NCBI GenBank assembly: GCA_019192445.1
Contig: JAHCMK010000002.1
Coordinates: forward strand, 372,001 to 436,000
Direction: 5' to 3'
DNA length: 64,000 nt
From: Oceanococcus sp. HetDA_MAG_MS8
GTDB taxonomy: Bacteria; Pseudomonadota; Gammaproteobacteria; Nevskiales; Oceanococcaceae
Position 1 is the first letter of the stretch. Each line of letters begins with the position of its first letter. The position numbers and the translations under genes were made by a program. The notes beneath the pieces were generated by a model. It had not been told where the DNA came from, did no database searches, and saw only the letters and a list, made by a program, of their open reading frames with translations. Positions 54,450 through 63,162 of the stretch are shown one piece after another.

Positions 54450-55691
54450 TCAAAAGTTGCGTTGGAACCAGCTTTTCAACTTATCCCAACCGGCAGCAAA
54501 GCTGGTGCCACTCCCGGGGTTGGGGCTACTGGGGCCAGCCTGCTTGCCGAAGCGCAGCAGGCCCACCGCAGTGGCGTAGGCGGGGCTTTTGGCAATGTCC
54601 TCCAGCCCACTCACATTCAAGGGCAGACCCACTCGGGCCGGCCGCTCAAAAATTTCTTCTGCCAAGAGACAGATACCTGGAAGTTGCGCACTTCCCCCGG
54701 TGAGAACCACACCGCCCGCAGGTAGTGGATGATCAAACCCACCCTCGCGCACTTTGCGCAGAGCCAAACGGAAGATCTCATCCACCCTTGCGCGCACCAC
54801 TTCCGTGAGCATATGGCGACTCACCATGCGCGGCGGGCGATCGCCCACATCCTGTACTTGCACCGTGTCCTCCCCTTCAATCATTTCCGGGACGGCGCAG
54901 CCATGTTTTACTTTAATCGCTTCCGCACTCTGGAAGGGGGCGCGCATCGCTACTGCAATGTCATTAGTAATGTGGTCGCCGCCTAAGGGAATCACTGCAC
55001 TGTGTCGCAGTGATCCGTGTTGGAACACCGCAATATCGGTGGTACCGCCACCAATATCCAACAGCACGACGCCAAGCTCCCGCTCATCTTCATTGAGCAC
55101 TGCGTGCGCTGCCGCCAGTGATTGCAGAACCAGCCGATTGGCCGTGAGGCCACAATGAGAAATGCATTTATGCAGGTTCTGGGTGGCGCTCTTGCTGGCG
55201 GTCACCATGTGCACCCGCGCCTCTAGGCGAACACCGGTCATACCCACCGGCTCGCTAATGCCATCCTGGTCATCCAGGATGTACTCCTGCGGCAGGACAT
55301 GCAGGATTTGCTGATCGGCACTAATGGCCAGCGCCGAGGCGGACTGGATGACATGGTCCACGTCCTTGGGTGTTACTTCCCGATGCGGTTTGGCTACCGG
55401 CACAATGCCCTGGGAATTCTGGCTTTTCAGGTGGCTACCGGTGACGCTAGCAAAGACCGACTGCACGCTACATGAGGCCATTTCGTTGGCCTCTTTCACC
55501 GCCTGCTCAATGCTTTTGGTCGTGGCTTCCATGTTTACCACCACGCCTTTTTTAATACCGCGTGATGGCGCCTCACCATGACCGACCACGCGGACATGAC
55601 CGTCGTCACCCAGCTCAGCAACCACCACTGCCGTCTTGGACGTCCCCATATCCAGGCTGACACTTAGGTTAGCGTCGGGCTTACGGCTCAT
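54450..55691 (-). CDS. ftsA: FtsA, actin-like divisome protein
   Basis: Anchors FtsZ to the membrane. The 413-residue protein has the actin-fold phosphate and connect motifs (LDMGTSKTAVVV, LLDIGGGTTDIAVF, GGVVLTGGSAQLPG), the 1C domain in the N-terminal half and a C-terminal amphipathic helix (GWDKLKSWFQRNF). The ATGA overlap with ftsQ indicates coupling. Confidence 0.97.
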   Translation of the reverse strand: MSRKPDANLSVSLDMGTSKTAVVVAELGDDGHVRVVGHGEAPSRGIKKGVVVNMEATTKSIEQAVKEANEMASCSVQSVFASVTGSHLKSQNSQGIVPVAKPHREVTPKDVDHVIQSASALAISADQQILHVLPQEYILDDQDGISEPVGMTGVRLEARVHMVTASKSATQNLHKCISHCGLTANRLVLQSLAAAHAVLNEDERELGVVLLDIGGGTTDIAVFQHGSLRHSAVIPLGGDHITNDIAVAMRAPFQSAEAIKVKHGCAVPEMIEGEDTVQVQDVGDRPPRMVSRHMLTEVVRARVDEIFRLALRKVREGGFDHPLPAGGVVLTGGSAQLPGICLLAEEIFERPARVGLPLNVSGLEDIAKSPAYATAVGLLRFGKQAGPSSPNPGSGTSFAAGWDKLKSWFQRNF

Positions 55692-56401
55692 AGAGTCACT
55701 TCCTCTGGCTCAGCGTCGCGCCAGCGCACGGCAAAAGCATGGCGATGGCGTAAATCGATGGCGGCGACTCGGTCCAGTTCCGGTTGCAGCGCGGGCAATG
55801 CCAGCTGGACCAATCTTTCCAAGGCTTGGTCCCAGTCTGGTCGACCGAGCTCAACGGCGATGGTGGCCGTATCCCAACCCAAAGTCAGGCCGAGTTGCTG
55901 GCCCGGATGCAGGGTCATCGCCTGCACCTCACATGGCGCACAGCGTTCCCTCACATAACGCAGCGCTGCGGCCACCCGGTCACGTCGCTGGGGCGCCGCC
56001 GCCACCATGGGCAACCCCGCGACCGCAGGCTGCGCAATGCTACTTCCGTCGCGTAGCAAGACGCCACCACTGCGCAGATTGGCCACTGGCTCATGTTCTT
56101 CAACAGCCAAAGCCAGGCGATTAGGCCACAAGTATTCCTGTTGGGTAGTCGCCACCCACGGCAGACTCTGCGCAATCGCTGCCACTTCCTCGGGCCTCGC
56201 GGCAAAAAACCCACGTTGTAACTCCGGCAACAAGGCCTGATGCAGCTGGCTGGCGGGGGTACGCTCCAGCTCACCGTACAGCTCCAGTTGCAAGGGCTGC
56301 GCGCCCAATCGAGCGAGGCCTAGCAACAGCAGCGCTAGTAGCATCAGCAACACGGCCAAGCCCCAGGGGAACTCCTGATTCCAAGCCCTCAGCCCACTCA
56401 T
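55688..56401 (-). CDS. ftsQ: FtsQ, divisome scaffold protein
   Basis: Bitopic division protein that binds FtsB and FtsL. The 237-residue protein has one membrane helix (about 14-35), a POTRA domain (starting LQLELYGELERTPASQLHQA) and the FtsQ beta domain (VEEHEPVANLRSGGVLLRDG). ATG 56401 forms an ATGA overlap with ddlB; an upstream in-frame start at 56560 lies within ddlB and is unlikely. It is slightly shorter than the E. coli protein (276). Confidence 0.94.
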   Translation of the reverse strand: MSGLRAWNQEFPWGLAVLLMLLALLLLGLARLGAQPLQLELYGELERTPASQLHQALLPELQRGFFAARPEEVAAIAQSLPWVATTQQEYLWPNRLALAVEEHEPVANLRSGGVLLRDGSSIAQPAVAGLPMVAAAPQRRDRVAAALRYVRERCAPCEVQAMTLHPGQQLGLTLGWDTATIAVELGRPDWDQALERLVQLALPALQPELDRVAAIDLRHRHAFAVRWRDAEPEEVTL

Positions 56402-57315
56402 GACTGCCCCTCCAGCGTCTGCTCCAGAATACGCAGCACTAGCTCCTGAAAATCTACGCCTAAAGCAGCCGCGGCCTTGGGCACCAGAGAGTGCGAGGTC
56501 ATTCCAGGGATGGTGTTGGCCTCCAACAGCCAAGCCTGGCCGGCATGATCGATGATGCAATCCACGCGGCCCCAGCCCTTGCAGCCCAGAACCTTAAAGG
56601 CCTGGGCGCACAGCTGCTGCACCGCCTCCACAGAGGTTTGCGGGTGCTCATCGACCAGCAAGTACTGGGTTTGATCCGACTGATACTTGGCTTCGAAGTC
56701 GTAATACTCCCCCGGAGGAATGATCTGCAGCATGGGCAAGGCCTGCATACCCAGCATTCCCACGGTGAACTCCCCGCCACTAATGCCGCGCTCCACCAAG
56801 ACTTCGGCATCGACAGCGCGTGCCTTTGCGTAAGCGGCCGCGACTTCTGCACGCTGTTTGACTTTACTCAAGCCCACGCTGGAGCCCTCGCGAGCCGGCT
56901 TAATAAAGACGGGGTAGCCCAGGTGGTCTGCAGCGGCCTCAGCACTGGCCTCATCGCCGGCCAAATGACATTCCGGCGTGGGCAGACCGCAGGCCTGCCA
57001 CAGGCATTTGCTGCGCCATTTATCCATGGCTAAAGCCGATGCCGCCACGCCACTGCCGGTAAAGGGCAAGCCTTGTAGTTCCAGAGCCGCCTGAACAAGA
57101 CCGTCCTCACCGCCTCGACCATGCAAGGCGTTGAATACGCGATCAAAGCCAGCTGCGCCTAAACCCAGCACCCGCTCTGGTGTGGCGTCGACCAAGGTGG
57201 CGTTGACGCCAGCAGCCTCTAGAGCAGCGTGCACAGCCGCGCCACTGTCCAAGGACACGGAGCGCTCCTCGGACCACCCCCCATACAGTACGGCCACGGA
57301 ACCAAAATCAATCAT
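56398..57315 (-). CDS. ddlB: D-alanine-D-alanine ligase
   Basis: ATP-grasp ligase that makes D-Ala-D-Ala for MurF. The 305-residue protein has VLYGGWSEERSVSLDSG, NALHGRGGEDGLVQAAL, PVFIKPAREGSSVGLSKV and the C-terminal LLEANTIPGMTSHSLVPKAA. The first motif has GGWSEER where GGxSxER is common. Overlaps murB and ftsQ by 4 bp each. Confidence 0.96.
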   Translation of the reverse strand: MIDFGSVAVLYGGWSEERSVSLDSGAAVHAALEAAGVNATLVDATPERVLGLGAAGFDRVFNALHGRGGEDGLVQAALELQGLPFTGSGVAASALAMDKWRSKCLWQACGLPTPECHLAGDEASAEAAADHLGYPVFIKPAREGSSVGLSKVKQRAEVAAAYAKARAVDAEVLVERGISGGEFTVGMLGMQALPMLQIIPPGEYYDFEAKYQSDQTQYLLVDEHPQTSVEAVQQLCAQAFKVLGCKGWGRVDCIIDHAGQAWLLEANTIPGMTSHSLVPKAAAALGVDFQELVLRILEQTLEGQS

Positions 57316-58202
57316 GCTGCCTCTCCCACAATGCGTACTTCCGGCGTCAATTCCACGCCGGCATGCTCGCGAACGCGCTGTTGGACATACAGCAGTAACT
57401 CCTCAATGTCGGCAGCGCTGGCCGCCTCTCGATTCACAATAAAATTGGCATGTTTGGTGGAGACCTGAGCCCCGCCCCGTCGCTCGCCTTTGAGACCCGC
57501 CGCCTCAATCAAGGCCGCAGCATATTGGCCAGGCGGGTTGCGGAACACCGAACCACAGGAGGGCTGACCCACCGGCTGCTTGGCTCGCCGCTCTGCCAGC
57601 ATTTGCTTCAGCTGCGCTTGCTCTTGAGCCGCATCGCAGCCCGGCTCTAAGGACAGTTCCGCGGCAACGAACAAACCCTGTTCAATCGGCGATACTAGCT
57701 CGCGATAGCCTACTTGGAAGGCGTCACGTTCCAGCCAATGCAACCCTCCCGACGGGTCTAACACTGCGGCCCGACGCACCACCGACCAAGTTTCGCCCCC
57801 CCAGGCCCCTGCGTTCATTGCCAAAGCACCGCCAATGGTGCCGGGAATACCCCCAAAGAAGGTGGCCCCTGCATAACCTGCGCGTGCCGCCCTACTGGCC
57901 AAGGTGGCGCAGTGGAGGCCACCGCCCACCACGACCCTGCCATCGGCTTGGAATTCGAGTTGCTTGAGGCGGTCAAACAGCACAATCACGCAGCCAGGCC
58001 AGCCGCCATCGCGGACCAATAAATTGCTGCCTAGCCCAACGACCAAACGCGGCTGTGGCAGCTGGGGCAAGGTCTGCTGTAGATCGTCCAAGTCCGCAGG
58101 CTTATACCAGTAACGGGTGGGGCCTCCAGCACGCCAGCTCACATGGCCTGCCATCGGCTCATGCTCGCGAACTTCGCCGCGTGTCTGCCAGGCCACGCTC
58201 AT
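57312..58202 (-). CDS. murB: UDP-N-acetylenolpyruvoylglucosamine reductase
   Basis: FAD-dependent reduction of enolpyruvyl-UDP-GlcNAc. The 296-residue length and the motifs VVGLGSNLLVRDGGW, FFGGIPGTIGGALAMNAGAWG, the catalytic serine in CGSVFRNPPG and HANFIVNREAASAADI identify a type II MurB (no long C-terminal insertion of E. coli type I). It overlaps murC by 4 bp. Confidence 0.95.
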   Translation of the reverse strand: MSVAWQTRGEVREHEPMAGHVSWRAGGPTRYWYKPADLDDLQQTLPQLPQPRLVVGLGSNLLVRDGGWPGCVIVLFDRLKQLEFQADGRVVVGGGLHCATLASRAARAGYAGATFFGGIPGTIGGALAMNAGAWGGETWSVVRRAAVLDPSGGLHWLERDAFQVGYRELVSPIEQGLFVAAELSLEPGCDAAQEQAQLKQMLAERRAKQPVGQPSCGSVFRNPPGQYAAALIEAAGLKGERRGGAQVSTKHANFIVNREAASAADIEELLLYVQQRVREHAGVELTPEVRIVGEAA

Positions 58203-59632
58203 GCTGGCACCCCGGTTTTCACCAAGTCTTGAGCCAGACCACTAATGTTTCCGGCCCCCATGCACAACACTATGTCGCCATCGCGGGCCAAGCTCGCCAA
58301 CTGCTCTGGTACCGCGGCCAACTGCGGTACCAGCACCGGCTCCACCTGACCACGCAGGCGGATGGCGCGGGCCAGGCTGCGGCTATCCGCTTGTGCCAGC
58401 GGGGCTTCCCCGGCAGGGTAGACATCGGTTAAGACCAAAGCTGAGGTGGTCGCGAGTACGCGGGCAAAGTCATCGAATAGGTCGCGGGTACGGCTGTAGC
58501 GGTGCGGCTGAAAAACCAAGATGCAACGCCGATCCGGCCAGGCCTCGCGCACGGCGGTTAATGTGGCCTGCAGCTCCTCGGGATGGTGACCATAGTCGTC
58601 GATGACCATGGCCTCGCCGCCGCCGGGCAAGGTGATATTTCCAAGCACCTCACAGCGCCGACCAATTCCCTTGAAGCTGGCCAGTGCTGGAGCCACCTGC
58701 GCAGGGTCCAAGCCAAGCTCGCAGGCTACGCTGAGAGCAGCCAAGGCATTCTGGACGTTATGTCGGCCTGGCAAGGCCAAGGCAACGGGCACCACTTGCT
58801 GCTGCGGAGTATGCAGCTCGAAGTGCACCATTGCGCCGTCTGGGCGGAGATTCACCGCCCGATAATCCGCCTCCACAGACAAACCGTAAGTCAGTGTGGG
58901 ACGACCAATATCATCACGCAGCTGCATCAACATGGGGTCATCCGCACACAGCAGGGCCAAGCCATAGAAGGGCAGCTGCTGCAAAAACTCCACGTAGCTG
59001 TAGTAGAGGCGCTGCGGATCATGGTCGTAGGTATCCATGTGGTCTAGATCCACATTGGTGACGACGCTGAGCATGGGTGTGAGGTGCAAAAACGAAGCAT
59101 CGGACTCATCCGCCTCCGCCACCAAGTAGGGGCCGGTTCCCAAAGCCGCATTACTGCCCGAGCTTTTCAGCAAACCGCCAATCACGTAGGTCGGGTCCAG
59201 ATCACCAGCTGCCAGCACCGTAGCGGTCAGGCTGGTTGTGGTGGTCTTGCCATGGGTACCGGCAATGGCAATACCGAAGCGAAAGCGCATGAGTTCGGCC
59301 AGCATCTCAGCACGCCGAATCACCGGTGTCCGTGCGGCTAGGGCCGCCGCAATTTCAGGGTTTTCCGCAGTCACGGCACTGGAGCGGACCACCACATCCA
59401 CACCTGCAACGGCGGCAGGGTCATGACCAATGCGCACGCTCGCGCCCAGATCACGCAGACGTTGCACGCTAGGACCTTCGCGTTGATCGGAACCGCTAAC
59501 CGTATAACCAAGGTTGAGCAACACCTCGGCGATGCCCGCCATACCGGAGCCGCCGATTCCCACAAAATGCACCTTGGCCACCTGGCGCAACCGGGCTTGT
59601 AGCATTTGCGACATGGCTTGGGCGTCAATCAT
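58199..59632 (-). CDS. murC: UDP-N-acetylmuramate-L-alanine ligase
   Basis: Adds L-alanine to UDP-MurNAc. The 477-residue Mur ligase has VHFVGIGGSGMAGIAEVL, the ATP motif AGTHGKTTTTSL, EADESDASFLHL, the ligase hinge and a C-terminal domain with DDYGHHPEE. ATG 59632 (MIDAQAMSQML) is the first good start; it overlaps murG by 8 bp. Confidence 0.96.
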   Translation of the reverse strand: MIDAQAMSQMLQARLRQVAKVHFVGIGGSGMAGIAEVLLNLGYTVSGSDQREGPSVQRLRDLGASVRIGHDPAAVAGVDVVVRSSAVTAENPEIAAALAARTPVIRRAEMLAELMRFRFGIAIAGTHGKTTTTSLTATVLAAGDLDPTYVIGGLLKSSGSNAALGTGPYLVAEADESDASFLHLTPMLSVVTNVDLDHMDTYDHDPQRLYYSYVEFLQQLPFYGLALLCADDPMLMQLRDDIGRPTLTYGLSVEADYRAVNLRPDGAMVHFELHTPQQQVVPVALALPGRHNVQNALAALSVACELGLDPAQVAPALASFKGIGRRCEVLGNITLPGGGEAMVIDDYGHHPEELQATLTAVREAWPDRRCILVFQPHRYSRTRDLFDDFARVLATTSALVLTDVYPAGEAPLAQADSRSLARAIRLRGQVEPVLVPQLAAVPEQLASLARDGDIVLCMGAGNISGLAQDLVKTGVPA

Positions 59633-60701
59633 GCGAGCCTCCTGCAGCCAGACAGGCCTGGGCCAGATGATGCGCAGCCTGAGGGCGGGCCAGCTCCCGC
59701 GCCTTACTGGCGCGCCGGCGCAATTCTTCGGGCTGGCTGAGCACCTGCTCTAGCAATGCAGCGAGCTGCTCCGCGGTGCAGTTGTCCTCGGTGAGCATCC
59801 AGGCGGCTCCAGCCTGGACCAGATGGCTGGCATTCGCTTTTTGGTGGTCGTCGATGGCAATGGCGAGCGGCACACAAATCGCGGGCAAACCGGCTGCCAT
59901 AATCTCTGCCAGGCTCAAAGCCCCCGCACGGCAAATGACCAAGTCTGCCTGGGCATAAGCGGCGGGCATATCCTCGATAAAGGCTTCTGGCTCTACATCC
60001 AGGCCTGCCTGTGCATAGGCCTGTTCGGCCGTTGCCAGATCCCGGCCGGCCTGATGGCGCAGCCTGGGGCGAAGCTCCGGCGCCATCAAAGCGACCGCTG
60101 CCGGCACTGTTTGGTTGAGAATGCGCGCACCCTGGCTACCGCCGAGCACCAATACGCGGAGGGGTTGCTCCGAAGCGAGGCCGCGCTGCTCCGGACCAGG
60201 CAGCGCGGAGATATCTGCGCGCACGGGATTACCCACCACTTCAACCGCTACGCCCTGGGGAAAACTGCCCGGATATGCGCCGTACACAGTCCGGGCCAAT
60301 CGCGCCAGGGCGCGGTTGGTGGACCCAGCCACTGCATTTTGTTCGTGAATGAATAGCGGGCGTCGCAGCAGCCAGGCTGCGATCCCACCTGGAGCCGCCA
60401 CGTAGCCGCCAAAACCAATGACGACCTGAGGTGAAATGCGACGCATAAAACCTACAGCCTGAATCAAGGCCTGCAGCAACTGCCAGGGCCAAAGCAACCT
60501 AGACAGCAAAGACTTCCCACGCAAGCCGCGCATAGCAACGATGTGCAGCGGTATTCCAGCCTTGGGCACCAAACGCGCTTCCAGTCCAGCCGCCGTTCCC
60601 AGCCAATGCACCTCCACACCCTGCGCCCGCAACAGCTCAGCAACAGCCAAACCAGGCATGATGTGGCCGCCGGTGCCACCAGCCATCACCAAAGCCTTCA
60701 C
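59625..60701 (-). CDS. murG: MurG, lipid I to lipid II GlcNAc transferase
   Basis: Transfers GlcNAc from UDP-GlcNAc to lipid I on the inner membrane. The 358-residue GT28 protein shows MAGGTGGHIMPGLAVAELL, GFGGYVAAPGGIAAWL, HEQNAVAGSTNRAL, LGGSQGARILNQTVP and CRAGALSLAEIMAAGLP. It overlaps ftsW by 4 bp and murC by 8 bp. Confidence 0.96.
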   Translation of the reverse strand: MKALVMAGGTGGHIMPGLAVAELLRAQGVEVHWLGTAAGLEARLVPKAGIPLHIVAMRGLRGKSLLSRLLWPWQLLQALIQAVGFMRRISPQVVIGFGGYVAAPGGIAAWLLRRPLFIHEQNAVAGSTNRALARLARTVYGAYPGSFPQGVAVEVVGNPVRADISALPGPEQRGLASEQPLRVLVLGGSQGARILNQTVPAAVALMAPELRPRLRHQAGRDLATAEQAYAQAGLDVEPEAFIEDMPAAYAQADLVICRAGALSLAEIMAAGLPAICVPLAIAIDDHQKANASHLVQAGAAWMLTEDNCTAEQLAALLEQVLSQPEELRRRASKARELARPQAAHHLAQACLAAGGSHD

Positions 60702-61858
60702 GAGGAGCCTCCAGGCTTAAGCTCGGTTTCCAGGTTAATGCGCAGCAGCAAACCCACAGCCGCCATGCAGGCCAGCAGATGGCTGCCGCCATAACTGAAA
60801 AAGGGCAATGGCAGACCTTTGGTGGGCAACAACCCCATGTTGACGCCCAGGTTCAGCGCCGCCTGGAGCACCAACCACAAGGTGAGCAGAACACCGACGT
60901 GACCAGCGAATTCCTGGCCCGCTGCGTAAGCATTTTGGGCAATGCTCCAACCAGCCCGCAGTAGCAGCGTAAATGCGGCAATCAGCAGCAGCACACCCAA
61001 CAACCCGAACTCTTCGGCAAAGACCGCGAAGATGAAATCGGTGTGAGTTTCAGGCAAATACATCAACTTCTGCACACTGTTGCCCAGCCCCTCACCAAAC
61101 AAGTGGCCGCGGCCAATGGCGATTAAGGATTGGGTGAGCTGGAAGCCCCCATCAAAAGGCTGCGCCCAGGGGTCACGGAAGGACATCAGCCGTTCCAGGC
61201 GATAGGGCTCCAACACTGCCAAGGCGTAGAGCAACGCCGCTGCAGCAAGCAACAAGGCGGCGCAGTGGAGCAAAGGAGCCCCAGCAACAAACAAAAAGGC
61301 CAGAACCACCGCGGTGAGCACTGCTGCCGCCCCAAAATCGGGCTCAACCAGCAAGAGCACCGCAGCAACGGCAACCGGAACTAAAGGGCGAAACACACCC
61401 AACAGCCCGCGCTGTAGAGCCTCGCGATGCCTGACCGCGTAGGCAGCAACGTAGAGGAATATTCCCAGGCGAGCGAACTCACTCACTTGCAGGCGCAAGG
61501 GGCCTAAATCTAGCCAGCGCTGAGCCCCATTCACGCTCACGCCCAGGCCAGGAACCAAGACCAGCAGCAACAACCCCAGGGACAGCCCCAGGAGCGCAAA
61601 ACTAAAGGATTGGTAGACCGCCAGTGGGATGTGCACCAACAAACCGACGGCCAGCAGCCCTAAGCCGGCGTAGATCAACTGACGGTCAAAAAAGCGCGAC
61701 GGGTCACCCCAGCTACGGTCGGCAACAGCAACGGAGGCCGAAGCCACCATCACCAGACCCACGCCGAGCAGGGCCAAGGTGACCAGTAGCAGCTCACGGT
61801 TGAGCACTGGCCATGCGCGTTGCCAGTCGACCGGCGCAAATAAGGTGGGCAAGGTCAT
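60698..61858 (-). CDS. ftsW: FtsW, septal peptidoglycan glycosyltransferase (SEDS)
   Basis: SEDS-family lipid II polymerase of the divisome. The 386-residue protein has about ten membrane helices, the VNGAQRWLDLG signature, the acidic catalytic residue region after VEPDFGAAAVL and PFFSYGGSHLLACM near the C-terminus. ATG 61858 (MTLPTLF) overlaps the murD stop; an upstream in-frame start at 61936 lies inside murD. Confidence 0.95.
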   Translation of the reverse strand: MTLPTLFAPVDWQRAWPVLNRELLLVTLALLGVGLVMVASASVAVADRSWGDPSRFFDRQLIYAGLGLLAVGLLVHIPLAVYQSFSFALLGLSLGLLLLVLVPGLGVSVNGAQRWLDLGPLRLQVSEFARLGIFLYVAAYAVRHREALQRGLLGVFRPLVPVAVAAVLLLVEPDFGAAAVLTAVVLAFLFVAGAPLLHCAALLLAAAALLYALAVLEPYRLERLMSFRDPWAQPFDGGFQLTQSLIAIGRGHLFGEGLGNSVQKLMYLPETHTDFIFAVFAEEFGLLGVLLLIAAFTLLLRAGWSIAQNAYAAGQEFAGHVGVLLTLWLVLQAALNLGVNMGLLPTKGLPLPFFSYGGSHLLACMAAVGLLLRINLETELKPGGSS

Positions 61859-63162
61859 GCCGTCACCTGCTGGACCAGATCGCGGAATCTTTGTCCACGC
61901 TCCACAAAACCACTGAACTGGTCGAAGCTGGCGCAACCTGGGGATAGCAACACGCTGTCTCCAGACTGAGCCAAGGAGGCTGCGCGATTCACCGCTGCAG
62001 GCAGATCCGCCACGCGCTCCACGGCCAGCTCACCGCGGAGCTGCTCCAGAATGGTCAGCGCATCCTGCCCAAACACCAACACCTTACGGAGCTTGTTTTT
62101 GAGCGGCGCGACCAGAGGTGCGAAATCGCCCCCTTTGGCCTGCCCACCCAGGAGTAACAGTAATGGGCCATCCAAGCCATCAACCGCGGCGGCCACTGCG
62201 CCCACATTGGTGCCCTTGGAATCGTTAATCCAGGTCACACCCTGGTGGGTGGCAACCCACTCGCAACGATGCTCCAAGCCTTGGAATTGCTCCAGGCCAC
62301 GCAGACTGGCGCTGCGGTCCCAGCCCAGAGCATCAGCAATAGCGACAGCCGCCAGGGCATTGAGGTGGTTGTGCCGACCCACCAAGCGCAGCTGTGCGGT
62401 CGCGCAGACGGGCTGCGCGCCCTGCCAAAGCTGTCCATCATGCAAGCTGTAATCAGCACTGGGCTCAACCGCGAAATGGACTGTGCGCTCAGCGCCATGC
62501 ATTGCGCGAACCCAGTCATCATCACTGCGCAGCACACCCACCGTCGCAGCCGCCAGGATGCGCGCCTTGGCGGCGGCATAAGCCTGCATGCTGCCATGCC
62601 GATCCAGATGGTCGGGGCTGAGATTGAGAACAGCGCCTACCGCCAAGGGCAATGCACCACTGTGCTCCAATTGAAAGCTGGATAGCTCCAGCAGGTAGCA
62701 ATCCGCAGCAGGGTCCAAAATATCCAGCGCAGGAGGCGCCAAATTGCCTCCAGCAGGGGCATTCAGACCGGCGGCTCTGGCCATGGCAGCCAGCGCCGTG
62801 ACGACTGTGCTCTTGCCGTTGGAGCCGGTGACCCCGACGATGGGCGCCTGGGCGGCTCGGGCGAACACATCAATATCGCTCAGGATGGGTTTACCTTGCC
62901 TGCGCGCTTCAAGCAGTAGCGGTAGATCCTGGGGTAGCCCAGGCGATACCAATACCCAGTCGCAGTGGCTCAGCAAATCTGCATAGCTGTCCAGAGCAAA
63001 GTGGCATTGGCCCAGGGCAGCCAGCTCCGCGGTAACGGGGGGCTGCTTACGACTATCCCAAAGGTGCAGCTCGTAACCGCCCTGAGCATGCAGCCAACGC
63101 AGCGCACTTTGCCCGGTTTCGCCCAGGCCGCAGATCAGAACGCGAGCACCCAGATCTTGCAT
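61855..63162 (-). CDS. murD: UDP-N-acetylmuramoyl-L-alanine-D-glutamate ligase
   Basis: Adds D-glutamate in peptidoglycan precursor synthesis. The 435-residue Mur ligase has the N-terminal Rossmann domain VLICGLGETGQSALRWL, ATP motif VGVTGSNGKSTVV, NLSPDHLDRHGSM, and WINDSKGTNVGA plus LLLGGQAKGGDF in the later part. ATG 63162 overlaps the mraY stop by 1 bp (TGATG); an upstream start at 63249 lies within mraY. Confidence 0.96.
   Translation of the reverse strand: MQDLGARVLICGLGETGQSALRWLHAQGGYELHLWDSRKQPPVTAELAALGQCHFALDSYADLLSHCDWVLVSPGLPQDLPLLLEARRQGKPILSDIDVFARAAQAPIVGVTGSNGKSTVVTALAAMARAAGLNAPAGGNLAPPALDILDPAADCYLLELSSFQLEHSGALPLAVGAVLNLSPDHLDRHGSMQAYAAAKARILAAATVGVLRSDDDWVRAMHGAERTVHFAVEPSADYSLHDGQLWQGAQPVCATAQLRLVGRHNHLNALAAVAIADALGWDRSASLRGLEQFQGLEHRCEWVATHQGVTWINDSKGTNVGAVAAAVDGLDGPLLLLLGGQAKGGDFAPLVAPLKNKLRKVLVFGQDALTILEQLRGELAVERVADLPAAVNRAASLAQSGDSVLLSPGCASFDQFSGFVERGQRFRDLVQQVTA

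Noticed and set aside
53328-54725. A long open frame (465 codons) opposite ftsZ and ftsA, and similar long frames opposite secA (49342-50340)
   Set aside because: They mirror strongly conserved genes, have no recognisable domains and no ribosome-binding sites; high GC content produces such shadow frames.
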